From Micavibrio sp. UBA1664 (GTDB lineage Bacteria > Pseudomonadota > Alphaproteobacteria > Micavibrionales > UBA1664): a stretch of 9,918 nt of DNA. Below the pieces are notes generated by a model. That model saw only the letters and a program-made list of their open reading frames with translations. It searched no databases and was not told where the DNA came from. Below are positions 1 to 5,949 of this stretch, piece by piece. The stretch spans positions 3,540 through 13,457 of the forward strand of contig DCKW01000070.1 in the NCBI GenBank assembly GCA_002320485.1. The letters are read 5' to 3'. The position numbers were made by a program, and so were the translations under genes. Positions within the stretch are counted from its first letter, which is position 1; the number at the start of each line of letters is the position of its first letter.

Positions 1-52
1 TAAAAGTTATACTATAAATGGGCGAGAATTAAAGAGGGCTTCGTAATTTTCC

Positions 53-820
53 ATGAAAACAATCCTTTGTATGAAATGGGGCACACAATATGGCCCCGAT
101 TTTGTTAACCAGCTTTATAATGGCGTTCATAAAAACCTTAAGGATGATTTCCGCTTTATATGTCTGACTGATGATGAAACCGGTCTACATACTGGGATAG
201 AGGCATTGCCTTTACCCGACATTCAACTCGGTGATGCCAAATTGATGTCAGGATGGCGAAAGATTTCGTCACTGTCACCGCAATTGACACAGGCGCCGTA
301 TAATATCAACGGAACAATTATGTTTTTTGATATCGACATGATCATCACGGAGTCTCTTGATGATTTCTGGACGTTCGAACAAGGTGAATTTTGCATTATC
401 GAAAACTGGACCCAAAAAGGGCGCGGCATCGGCAATTCCTCTGTCTACCGCTATGAATTGAAAGACATGCATGACATTTTCCATGATTTTGAAGATCGTT
501 ACGAAGAAATTTATCAAGAGTATGATAACGAACAAATGTATTTAACCGCCAGTGTCGCCAAACAACAGGATGTAAAATGGTGGCCCGATGATTGGTGTAA
601 AAGCTTCAAAATACATTGTATGCCGCCCAGACTGCTACGCGGGATACTAACCCCGAAAATGCCGGAAAATTGTAAAATTTTGGTCTTTCACGGTCCGCCG
701 AAACCCACTGACGCCGCGATCGGCAAATGGGTAAAGCATAACGGCCAAAAACGTATGATGCGCCCGGCCACATGGATCACTAACCTTTGGAACCCCGATA
801 TTTCACCACAGGAAAAATAA
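53..820 (+). CDS. Glycosyltransferase-like protein with DxD motif
   Basis: Complete 255-residue protein with no signal peptide or membrane segment, so probably cytoplasmic. The N-terminus (MKTILCMKWGTQYG) starts like a Rossmann-type beta strand. Residues 90-95 (MFFDID) form a hydrophobic strand ending in a DxD motif (D93, D95), the usual metal/nucleotide-sugar site of GT-A glycosyltransferases. It is followed by SLDDFW. Further blocks are YDNEQMYLT (157-165) and FHGPPKP (213-219), the latter like the C-terminal HGxPKP block of GT8-like transferases. From these motifs I infer sugar transfer onto a polysaccharide or envelope glycan; donor and acceptor cannot be read. The start at 53 is kept because the conserved strand begins there, although the nearest Shine-Dalgarno-like AGAGGG lies rather far upstream. 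The next gene follows 98 bases later on the same strand. Confidence 0.72.
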   Translation: MKTILCMKWGTQYGPDFVNQLYNGVHKNLKDDFRFICLTDDETGLHTGIEALPLPDIQLGDAKLMSGWRKISSLSPQLTQAPYNINGTIMFFDIDMIITESLDDFWTFEQGEFCIIENWTQKGRGIGNSSVYRYELKDMHDIFHDFEDRYEEIYQEYDNEQMYLTASVAKQQDVKWWPDDWCKSFKIHCMPPRLLRGILTPKMPENCKILVFHGPPKPTDAAIGKWVKHNGQKRMMRPATWITNLWNPDISPQEK

Positions 821-821
821 T

Positions 822-918
822 TTCGATTTCGAAGCGATGTTAAGACTTTGGTAAACCCTTTTGCGTATCATTGAAAAATAATTGAAGGACAATGATCGAA
901 TAAAAGAGGGTAAACTAA
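822..918 (+). promoter_or_regulatory. Leader of the MshEN-protease gene with inverted repeat and strong SD
   Basis: This gap holds a perfect 7-base inverted repeat, ATCATTG at 867-873 and CAATGAT at 890-896, with a 16-base AT-rich spacer. It could be an operator or an mRNA hairpin. There is also a small TTCGA-TT-TCGAA palindrome at 822-833, too short for a terminator. GAGGG at 906-910 is a good Shine-Dalgarno eight bases before the ATG at 919 and fixes the long form of the protein, including its MshEN module. I could not find a convincing -35/-10 pair, so the promoter is unassigned. Confidence 0.35.
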
Positions 919-1845
919 ATGAATAATATGGGATTTTTCTCCACATTGCGGTCCCGTTTCGAACGCAACCGCCTTGGTGAGTTGCTGGTTCAACGCGGTA
1001 AATTAACCCCGGACCAACTAAAGCTTGCCCTGAAGCGGCAAAAGGAAACACAAACCAATCTGGGAACAGTTCTACGCGAATTGAATTTTATTTCTGCGGG
1101 TCAAATTCGCACAACTTTGGTAGAGCAGGCCGGATATCGAACACTTGCAGCGGGATTTGCCCTGTTTGTTAGTGTGACTGCGATGGCCGGCGGTATTGCG
1201 AAGGCCTCGCCGTTAAATTCCGTTAAGCCTGCCGCGCAAGGAGGTGACACTCAAGGAATGGTCTATAAGGCCGCATATAATCCCAATGCCAAAATTATAA
1301 CACCGCCTTCCGCCATTCAAAAGGCGCCCATGGCGTATCCGGATTTATTTGGTTCGCGTGAAGTCGGCTCCAAGGACATAACCGCTTTTAAGAAATGGAC
1401 TGAAATTCTGGTTAAACTAGAGGATGTCAGTTTCAAACCGTCACAACTGGAACAATTTTTTGCTCTTCCTGTGGCGGCAAAAGTGGCCGCGGTCAATGAA
1501 TACGTGAATAAAATAACTTACATCGAAGACAAAGACAATTACGGGCAAAATGATTACTGGGCCACCCCGGAAGAGTTCTTTGCCAGAGGCGGCGATTGCG
1601 AGGATTTTGCGATTGCAAAATATGCCCTATTGAAAAAACTGGGTATCACCGAAGATCGTATGCGTTTGGCGATTGTGCAAGATACGGTTAAAAATATCCC
1701 GCATGCCGTTTTGATTGTTTACACTGATGACGGTGCTATGGTTCTTGATAATCAATCAAGGCAAACAAAACAAATGGCCGATGTTACACGATATAAACCA
1801 ATTTATTCGATCAATTCCAATGGTTGGTGGAGACACCTGACTTAA
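919..1845 (+). CDS. MshEN-TM-BTLCP protein: LapG-like periplasmic protease with cytoplasmic c-di-GMP-binding module
   Basis: A 308-residue protein in three parts. Residues 18-41 and 47-70 are two tandem copies of the 24-residue MshEN motif. The first reads RLGELLVQRG with L34, L38 and Q41 in register, the second NLGTVLRELN with I63, L67 and Q70. The spacer is 5 residues, as in known c-di-GMP-binding MshEN domains. Residues 76-93 form one hydrophobic segment preceded by R74, giving an N-in topology, and AKA-S at 94-97 could be a signal peptidase site. Residues about 130-308 are a BTLCP (Peptidase_C93) domain with triad C227, H262, D277. The spacings (35 and 15) are close to LapG, and D226/E228 flank the Cys like the LapG calcium ligands. 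LapG enzymes cut RTX adhesins off the cell surface. I infer a membrane-tethered protease whose activity responds to cytoplasmic c-di-GMP. The substrate is not in the window. Confidence 0.85.
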   Translation: MNNMGFFSTLRSRFERNRLGELLVQRGKLTPDQLKLALKRQKETQTNLGTVLRELNFISAGQIRTTLVEQAGYRTLAAGFALFVSVTAMAGGIAKASPLNSVKPAAQGGDTQGMVYKAAYNPNAKIITPPSAIQKAPMAYPDLFGSREVGSKDITAFKKWTEILVKLEDVSFKPSQLEQFFALPVAAKVAAVNEYVNKITYIEDKDNYGQNDYWATPEEFFARGGDCEDFAIAKYALLKKLGITEDRMRLAIVQDTVKNIPHAVLIVYTDDGAMVLDNQSRQTKQMADVTRYKPIYSINSNGWWRHLT

Positions 1846-1879
1846 AAAATTGTTAAACAGTTTCCTTCAAAGTGACTAT

Positions 1880-1909
1880 CCCGGCCATATGTAATATGGT
1901 CGGGTTTTT
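1880..1909 (+). terminator. Rho-independent terminator of the MshEN-protease gene
   Basis: CCCGGCCATAT (1880-1890) pairs with ATATGGTCGGG (1894-1904), giving 11 pairs including one G-U around a 3-base GTA loop. TTTTT follows at 1905-1909. It lies 34 bases after the protease stop and its T-tract runs into the stop codon of the convergent diguanylate cyclase gene. Read from the minus strand the stem is intact but no T-tract follows, so it should act mainly on the + strand. Confidence 0.9.
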
Positions 1910-2942
1910 ACTCTTCAGATACAATGACACAATTCCGTCCTTGCTTTTTGGCACGATACAAAGCGTTGTCTGCGCGTGAAACCCATTTGTCGATTTCTTC
2001 GTCATTCCTTAATTCGGCAACACCGGAAGAAATTGTAACGCTGGTCAGTTTTTCATTGGTCGCCTTGTTTTTAATATCCTTATTCTTAATCGATTGACGC
2101 AAAATATCGGCAATATGCGCCGCACCCTTTAAAGGCGTTTTTGGCAGGATAATGACAAATTCTTCCCCGCCGTAACGACAGAAAAAGTCCTGGCCTTTCA
2201 AACTGTCACGGAAGGCACGGGCCACCAGCCTTAAAACCTGATCCCCTATTTGATGTCCGTAAGTATCGTTAAAAGATTTAAAATGGTCGATATCGATAAA
2301 AATAATCGATAAAGGCGTTGCCTCTTCACGGGCTTCGGCAACCAATCTCACAACCTCAAGATCGAATTTTTTACGGTTCGGAATACCTGTCAGAGAATCT
2401 GTGTACGCCTCGGCACGGATTTCCTCCATTTCCCGTTTTAATTGTTGCATCGTAATGGAGGATTTCTCCAGCTTTTTTTCCAAAACATGGTTTTCGGTCA
2501 CCATACGTTGCGCCTCTTTAATGATAGAGGCCAACAGGCTTTTAAATTGTTTTACATCAACAGCATCAAGGACATCCGCATTAATATGCTCCATCGAGCC
2601 GAAAAAATGTTTGTTGGAAATCTTGAAATTATCCATGATCTGGTCAACGCCGTTAAGCGTGTCCCCGACAATTTGTTCCGCCTTGTTCAAGGCCTGCTTT
2701 GTCAGATCATCATCGAGATAACGGCGATAAAGTTCCATACATCGTTCTGCCGTCAATTCGAAATTTTGGTTCACCATAATGTCGATAGACCGTGTGACTT
2801 CCGAACTGACGCCACTATAATATACAAAGAACAGCTCATAAATTTCCGGGCTTGCCGGCAAGCCCTCATCCTGAATACGCTGGATCGCCTGCAATGCGAC
2901 CTTGTTTGGATCCTTTATACCTGTGTCTTCATAATCTGTCAT
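1908..2942 (-). CDS. Soluble GGDEF diguanylate cyclase with degenerate I-site
   Basis: A 344-residue protein without membrane segments. Residues 1-140 are helical, with a block around EIYELFFVYYSG (33-44) seen in many alphaproteobacterial cyclases of this size. Residues 140-178 look like a coiled-coil linker. Residues 179-344 are a GGDEF domain with DSLTGIPNR (182-190), FIDIDHFK with metal ligand D217, the active site GGEEF (258-262) and the C-terminal ADNALYRAK. It should make c-di-GMP from two GTP in the cytoplasm. The inhibitory RxxD five residues before GGEEF is KGQD (249-252), with Lys for Arg, so product inhibition may be weak. It is the last gene of a three-gene operon, nine bases after the LOG gene, with its AAGG Shine-Dalgarno next to the LOG stop. 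It converges on the MshEN-protease gene. The signal sensed by the N-terminal part is unknown. Confidence 0.93.
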   Translation of the reverse strand: MTDYEDTGIKDPNKVALQAIQRIQDEGLPASPEIYELFFVYYSGVSSEVTRSIDIMVNQNFELTAERCMELYRRYLDDDLTKQALNKAEQIVGDTLNGVDQIMDNFKISNKHFFGSMEHINADVLDAVDVKQFKSLLASIIKEAQRMVTENHVLEKKLEKSSITMQQLKREMEEIRAEAYTDSLTGIPNRKKFDLEVVRLVAEAREEATPLSIIFIDIDHFKSFNDTYGHQIGDQVLRLVARAFRDSLKGQDFFCRYGGEEFVIILPKTPLKGAAHIADILRQSIKNKDIKNKATNEKLTSVTISSGVAELRNDEEIDKWVSRADNALYRAKKQGRNCVIVSEE

Positions 2943-2951
2943 ATATACGCC

Positions 2952-3536
2952 TTAAATCCATTTAGAGGACGGATCGAATTTTTCCTCTGGGGCTTTTTGC
3001 AAAGCCGGTAGTACATCTTCAATTGTTTTTACAATAATCGCAATTCTTTTATCATTTTCGCGCATAAATCCTTCTTTCACGATCAAATCGATCATATCGA
3101 AAAACGGGGTCCAATATTGATTGATATTGGCAATGATAATCGGCTTGTCATGAATGCCTAATTGACGCCATGTCATAATCTCGCACGTTTCATCCAGCGT
3201 TCCGATACCACCCGGTAACACAAGAAAGGCATCGGCATAATCCACCATCATTTGCTTGCGTACATGCATTGTATCGACAACATGTAATTCGGTCAGGCCC
3301 TTATGTTGAATTTCCCGATCGGAGATATGGGACGGAATAATCCCAATGACTTCACCGCCATGCTGCATAACGGAATCCGCAATAACCCCCATGGTCCCCG
3401 CCTTTCCGCCGCCGTAAACCAGACGAATTCCGGCTTCTGCCATGATTTTTCCCATTTGTTTGGCGGCCTCTATGTAAAGGGGGTCAACGTTAATGGATGA
3501 TCCGCAATAGACGCACAGGGATTTTATTTCGTTCAT
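2952..3536 (-). CDS. LOG-family nucleoside 5'-monophosphate phosphoribohydrolase (TIGR00730)
   Basis: A complete 194-residue, LOG-length cytoplasmic protein. Seen motifs are VYCGSS (9-14), the nucleotide-binding GGGKAGTMG (42-50), R93-K94 in the HVRKQ segment, and PGGIGTLDE (108-116), the LOG signature with catalytic R93 and E116. LOG enzymes split ribose 5-phosphate from N6-substituted AMP (cytokinin activation) or from AMP and related nucleotides. In bacteria without plant contact a general nucleotide-salvage role is often assumed, and which substrate applies here cannot be read. Older annotations call this family lysine decarboxylase, which is not supported. Its ATG overlaps the stop of the upstream LprI-like gene by 4 bases (TCAT on the + strand at 3533-3536), so translational coupling is likely. 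The cyclase gene follows after nine bases. Confidence 0.92.
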   Translation of the reverse strand: MNEIKSLCVYCGSSINVDPLYIEAAKQMGKIMAEAGIRLVYGGGKAGTMGVIADSVMQHGGEVIGIIPSHISDREIQHKGLTELHVVDTMHVRKQMMVDYADAFLVLPGGIGTLDETCEIMTWRQLGIHDKPIIIANINQYWTPFFDMIDLIVKEGFMRENDKRIAIIVKTIEDVLPALQKAPEEKFDPSSKWI

Positions 3537-4360
3537 TCGGCAATGTCCTCTTTATTTAACCTATAAATTTTTTCCTGATCATCATACTGAAGCCGCATGT
3601 CTTCACAACCCTCATCTTGCATAATAACGGAAAATATACATATTCCATCAGTGCCGGGGTTTTGGACAAATGCCGGAATCGCGGTGGGCGGACATGCTTT
3701 TTTGCGTGGCATATTATATGTTTGAATTGTCGCCCGACCCGTCAAAGGGCTCTCGATAATGGCTAGGGTTGATAATGTCATCGCAGCATTATCACTATGT
3801 TCGATACCACTGACAATTTTTTCATTTACCCCGTCACAATCGACATCTGCGCTTTGTGCCTGTCCGACCGCCCAAAAAATATTCGGATACGTATTTAACA
3901 ATGTGTTAGTCCAGCGCGGCGGTGTTGCAAACACGGGAATATTATCGGCATTCACATCCCGCAACATCCCTTTTAATTGATCCGACCTTCCGCCGGTCAT
4001 GCTTGCCCGGCAATTTAATACCTGAACCCGTTGCAGAGATCCGCCTTCATAAATCTTTCCTGCCAACTCACAAGTATGATCGCGAAAAGCAATCCAATCC
4101 TCCTGATTGGTCCGTAACAGGCTTGCAAATTCCGATGCTTCATCCGCTTTCTCTATCAAGGACTTATAAACCTCGTTAAGGTGATCTGCCTCCGCTTCAT
4201 AATGATTACCGGTACATTGCACCAGATCAGCGGTCGTTTCCGCATTTTGACAATATCCCTGATTATCGTCCTCGGCATGAACGGCGGAATTTAAAAATAC
4301 AAAAAATATAAAAAGACTGGAAAGAATTGATTTCATGAACCAAATTATAGTATTAGTCAT
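3533..4360 (-). CDS. Secreted LprI/DUF1311 protein with extra C-terminal domain
   Basis: Up to 275 residues. A signal peptide ends at SAVHA (25-29). Residues 37-132 match the LprI/DUF1311 pattern: C37, TADLVQC (43-49), LNEVYKSL (61-68), a QEDWIAFRDHTC block (86-97), NC (116-117) and R125. The four Cys probably form two disulphides. LprI of mycobacteria inhibits lysozyme, but for most members the role is unproven. Residues 133-275 are an unrecognised domain containing DVDCDGVNE (172-180), a DxDxDG calcium-loop pattern like those of FG-GAP/VCBS or EF-hand proteins, plus four Cys. The start is uncertain. The ATG at 4360 has little Shine-Dalgarno, while the internal ATG at 4338-4336 (Met9) gives a more typical signal peptide, MKSILSSLFIFF. 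It is the first gene of the operon with LOG and the cyclase, and divergent from psd with 36 bases between. Confidence 0.8.
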   Translation of the reverse strand: MTNTIIWFMKSILSSLFIFFVFLNSAVHAEDDNQGYCQNAETTADLVQCTGNHYEAEADHLNEVYKSLIEKADEASEFASLLRTNQEDWIAFRDHTCELAGKIYEGGSLQRVQVLNCRASMTGGRSDQLKGMLRDVNADNIPVFATPPRWTNTLLNTYPNIFWAVGQAQSADVDCDGVNEKIVSGIEHSDNAAMTLSTLAIIESPLTGRATIQTYNMPRKKACPPTAIPAFVQNPGTDGICIFSVIMQDEGCEDMRLQYDDQEKIYRLNKEDIAE

Positions 4361-4373
4361 TAGTCTAAAACAA
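4344..4373 (-). promoter_or_regulatory. Candidate promoter of the lprI-LOG-cyclase operon
   Basis: On the minus strand TTGTTT (4373-4368) and a perfect TATAAT (4349-4344) are 18 bases apart. Transcription would begin near 4337, at or next to the ATG at 4338-4336, giving an almost leaderless message and excluding the ATG at 4360. This rests on pattern only. AT-rich sequence can produce such boxes by chance. Confidence 0.3.
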
Positions 4374-4396
4374 CCTATAAGAACAGAAAAGCAAAC

Positions 4397-5137
4397 ATGA
4401 ATACAGAATTTACCGATAGTTTAAAAAAGATACGGGACACGCTAGTTCCCCCGATCCATCCCGCCGGATGGCCCTTTATTATCGGGTTTGCATTTGTCAC
4501 CATTCTATTATCGCTTGTATGGGACGGTTTCGGTGTCATTGGTCTGGTTGTTACAATCTGGTGTTTTTATTTCTTTCGTAATCCAAAGCGTGTGACCCCC
4601 GCGCGGGAAGGGTTGATTATTTCCCCTGCGTGCGGTCATATTTCATCAATTGTACCGGATGTCACTTTACCTGCCGAACTCGATATGGCGGCAAATAAAA
4701 ATCCGGATTACACACGCGTCAGTATTTTTTTGAATGTGTTCGATGTCCATGTTAACCGGTTTCCGATTGCCGGGAAAATTTTGCAAAAGGCCTATCAGGC
4801 GGGAGCGTTTGTCAATGCCGCCTTTGATAAAGCCTCGGAAGAAAATGAACGGGCCGCCATTTTGTTTGAAAGCGAATATAAGGGAAATAAATATGAAATG
4901 GCCGTCGTGCAAATTGCAGGATGGGTCGCCCGTCGTATTATCTGTAACGCCGAAAACGATCAACTTTATCTGACCGGTGAAGAATTCGGCATCATTCGTT
5001 TCGGCAGCCGTGTTGATGTTTATCTGCCTAAAGGCGTTTACCCGATGGTATGTATCGGACAAAAAATGATAGAAGGTGAAACCGTTCTTGCCGACCTGAC
5101 CTCCAAGGAAAAGGCCAGAGAGGGCGTTACACGTTAG
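4397..5137 (+). CDS. psd: Phosphatidylserine decarboxylase proenzyme, short type, with Cys at the SPADG Asp
   Basis: A 246-residue protein that decarboxylates phosphatidylserine to phosphatidylethanolamine at the inner membrane. Hydrophobic stretch 26-60 anchors it and is followed by YFFRNPKRVTP. FLNVFDVHVNR (111-121) holds H118, and NERAAI and VQIAGWVARRI follow. RFGSRVDVYLP (201-211) is the processing site: cleavage between G203 and S204 should create the pyruvoyl group on the alpha subunit. These features match the Rhizobium/Rickettsia-type short Psd over full length. One thing is odd. The conserved SPADG motif reads SPACG (76-80), so the Asp that corresponds to the E. coli autoprocessing base D90 is C79. 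The TGC codon is two changes away from an Asp codon. pssA follows after 12 bases. The start has a weak Shine-Dalgarno, but the N-terminus aligns with the family. Confidence 0.93.
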   Translation: MNTEFTDSLKKIRDTLVPPIHPAGWPFIIGFAFVTILLSLVWDGFGVIGLVVTIWCFYFFRNPKRVTPAREGLIISPACGHISSIVPDVTLPAELDMAANKNPDYTRVSIFLNVFDVHVNRFPIAGKILQKAYQAGAFVNAAFDKASEENERAAILFESEYKGNKYEMAVVQIAGWVARRIICNAENDQLYLTGEEFGIIRFGSRVDVYLPKGVYPMVCIGQKMIEGETVLADLTSKEKAREGVTR

Positions 5138-5149
5138 GATTTTATTTTT

Positions 5150-5944
5150 ATGCTTAACCAGTTTTTTATTACCGACCCTGACAAGGATGAAGACACCAGA
5201 AAGGACAACCGTCTTAAAAAACTGATTCCGAATATGATTACCCTCACCTCAATGGTATGCGGTCTCACCGCCATTCAAATGGCCATCGGCGATCAATGGC
5301 GTAATGCGGTTTTACTAATTGTTGTGGCAACAATTCTTGATGCTATGGACGGGGCTATTGCCCGCCTGCTGGACGCCACCAGCAAATTTGGCGCGCAATT
5401 GGATAGCCTTGCCGATTTTTTAAGTTTCGGTGTTGCGCCCGCCACGGTAATGTATTTATGGATTTTACAGGAATCCGGTAAAGTTGGGTGGATCGCCGCT
5501 ATTGTATTTGTCATTGCATCTGCCCTGCGTTTGGCCCGATTTAATGCAAGTGTCGATGAAACCGAAAAGAAACCGGAATGGGGAAAGTATTTTTTCACAG
5601 GCGTTCCCGCGCCGGCGGGAGCAGGTTTGGCCCTCATGCCCCTCATTATATATATGCAGCTGGATACCGATTTGTCTGAATACAATGTCGCCAGTCCGGT
5701 TATCGGCCTATGGATTTTATTGATTGCGGCATTGATGGTCAGTCGTATTCCCACATTTTCCTCAAAACAGATACGTCTGCCGTCTGTCGGTTTGATACCG
5801 AGCCTTGCCATTGGCGGGTTGATCCTTGCCATGCTGGTTCACGCACCATGGATTACATTGACGATGATGGGATTGCTTTATACTGCGTTAATTCCCGTCT
5901 CTTACCGCCTTTATAAATCGCGGGAAAAACGCGGACATAAATAA
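5150..5944 (+). CDS. pssA: CDP-diacylglycerol-serine O-phosphatidyltransferase
   Basis: A 264-residue integral membrane protein that makes phosphatidylserine from CDP-diacylglycerol and serine, the substrate of the Psd encoded 12 bases upstream. The N-terminal 20 residues are charged and cytoplasmic. RLKKLIPNMITL (21-32) starts the first helix. The CDP-alcohol signature DGx2ARx8Gx3Dx3D is complete: D67, G68, A71, R72, G81, D85, D89. SFGVAPA (92-98) and RLARFN (127-132) then FTGVPAPA (149-156) are typical of the type II (Bacillus/Rhizobium-like) PssA rather than the E. coli enzyme. Several further hydrophobic helices run to residue 253 and a basic tail ends the protein. Length is normal for the family. 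A weak AGGA lies upstream of the ATG. The tight spacing indicates one transcript with psd and the next gene. Confidence 0.95.
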   Translation: MLNQFFITDPDKDEDTRKDNRLKKLIPNMITLTSMVCGLTAIQMAIGDQWRNAVLLIVVATILDAMDGAIARLLDATSKFGAQLDSLADFLSFGVAPATVMYLWILQESGKVGWIAAIVFVIASALRLARFNASVDETEKKPEWGKYFFTGVPAPAGAGLALMPLIIYMQLDTDLSEYNVASPVIGLWILLIAALMVSRIPTFSSKQIRLPSVGLIPSLAIGGLILAMLVHAPWITLTMMGLLYTALIPVSYRLYKSREKRGHK

Positions 5945-5949
5945 ACCAG

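Noticed and set aside
1..52. A promoter (TATACT at 9-14) or the tail of a preceding gene
   Set aside because: The region is too short and at the window edge. No -35 box or coding pattern can be supported.
822..833. TTCGA-TT-TCGAA palindrome as a terminator of the glycosyltransferase gene
   Set aside because: A 5-base stem with a 2-base loop and no T-tract is too weak.
1880..1904. The terminator hairpin as an equally good terminator for the minus-strand operon
   Set aside because: On the minus strand no T-tract follows the stem, so only + strand termination is well supported.
2442..3011. A 189-codon + strand open frame across the cyclase and LOG genes
   Set aside because: It lies wholly opposite two well-recognised genes, shows no family motif, and is Cys/His-rich in the manner of antisense frames.
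2952..3536. Lysine decarboxylase annotation
   Set aside because: The GGGKAGTMG and PGGIGTLDE motifs belong to the LOG phosphoribohydrolases. There is no pyridoxal-phosphate site.
5293..5832. A 179-codon - strand open frame opposite pssA
   Set aside because: It is fully antisense to the CDP-alcohol transferase gene and has no recognisable motif.
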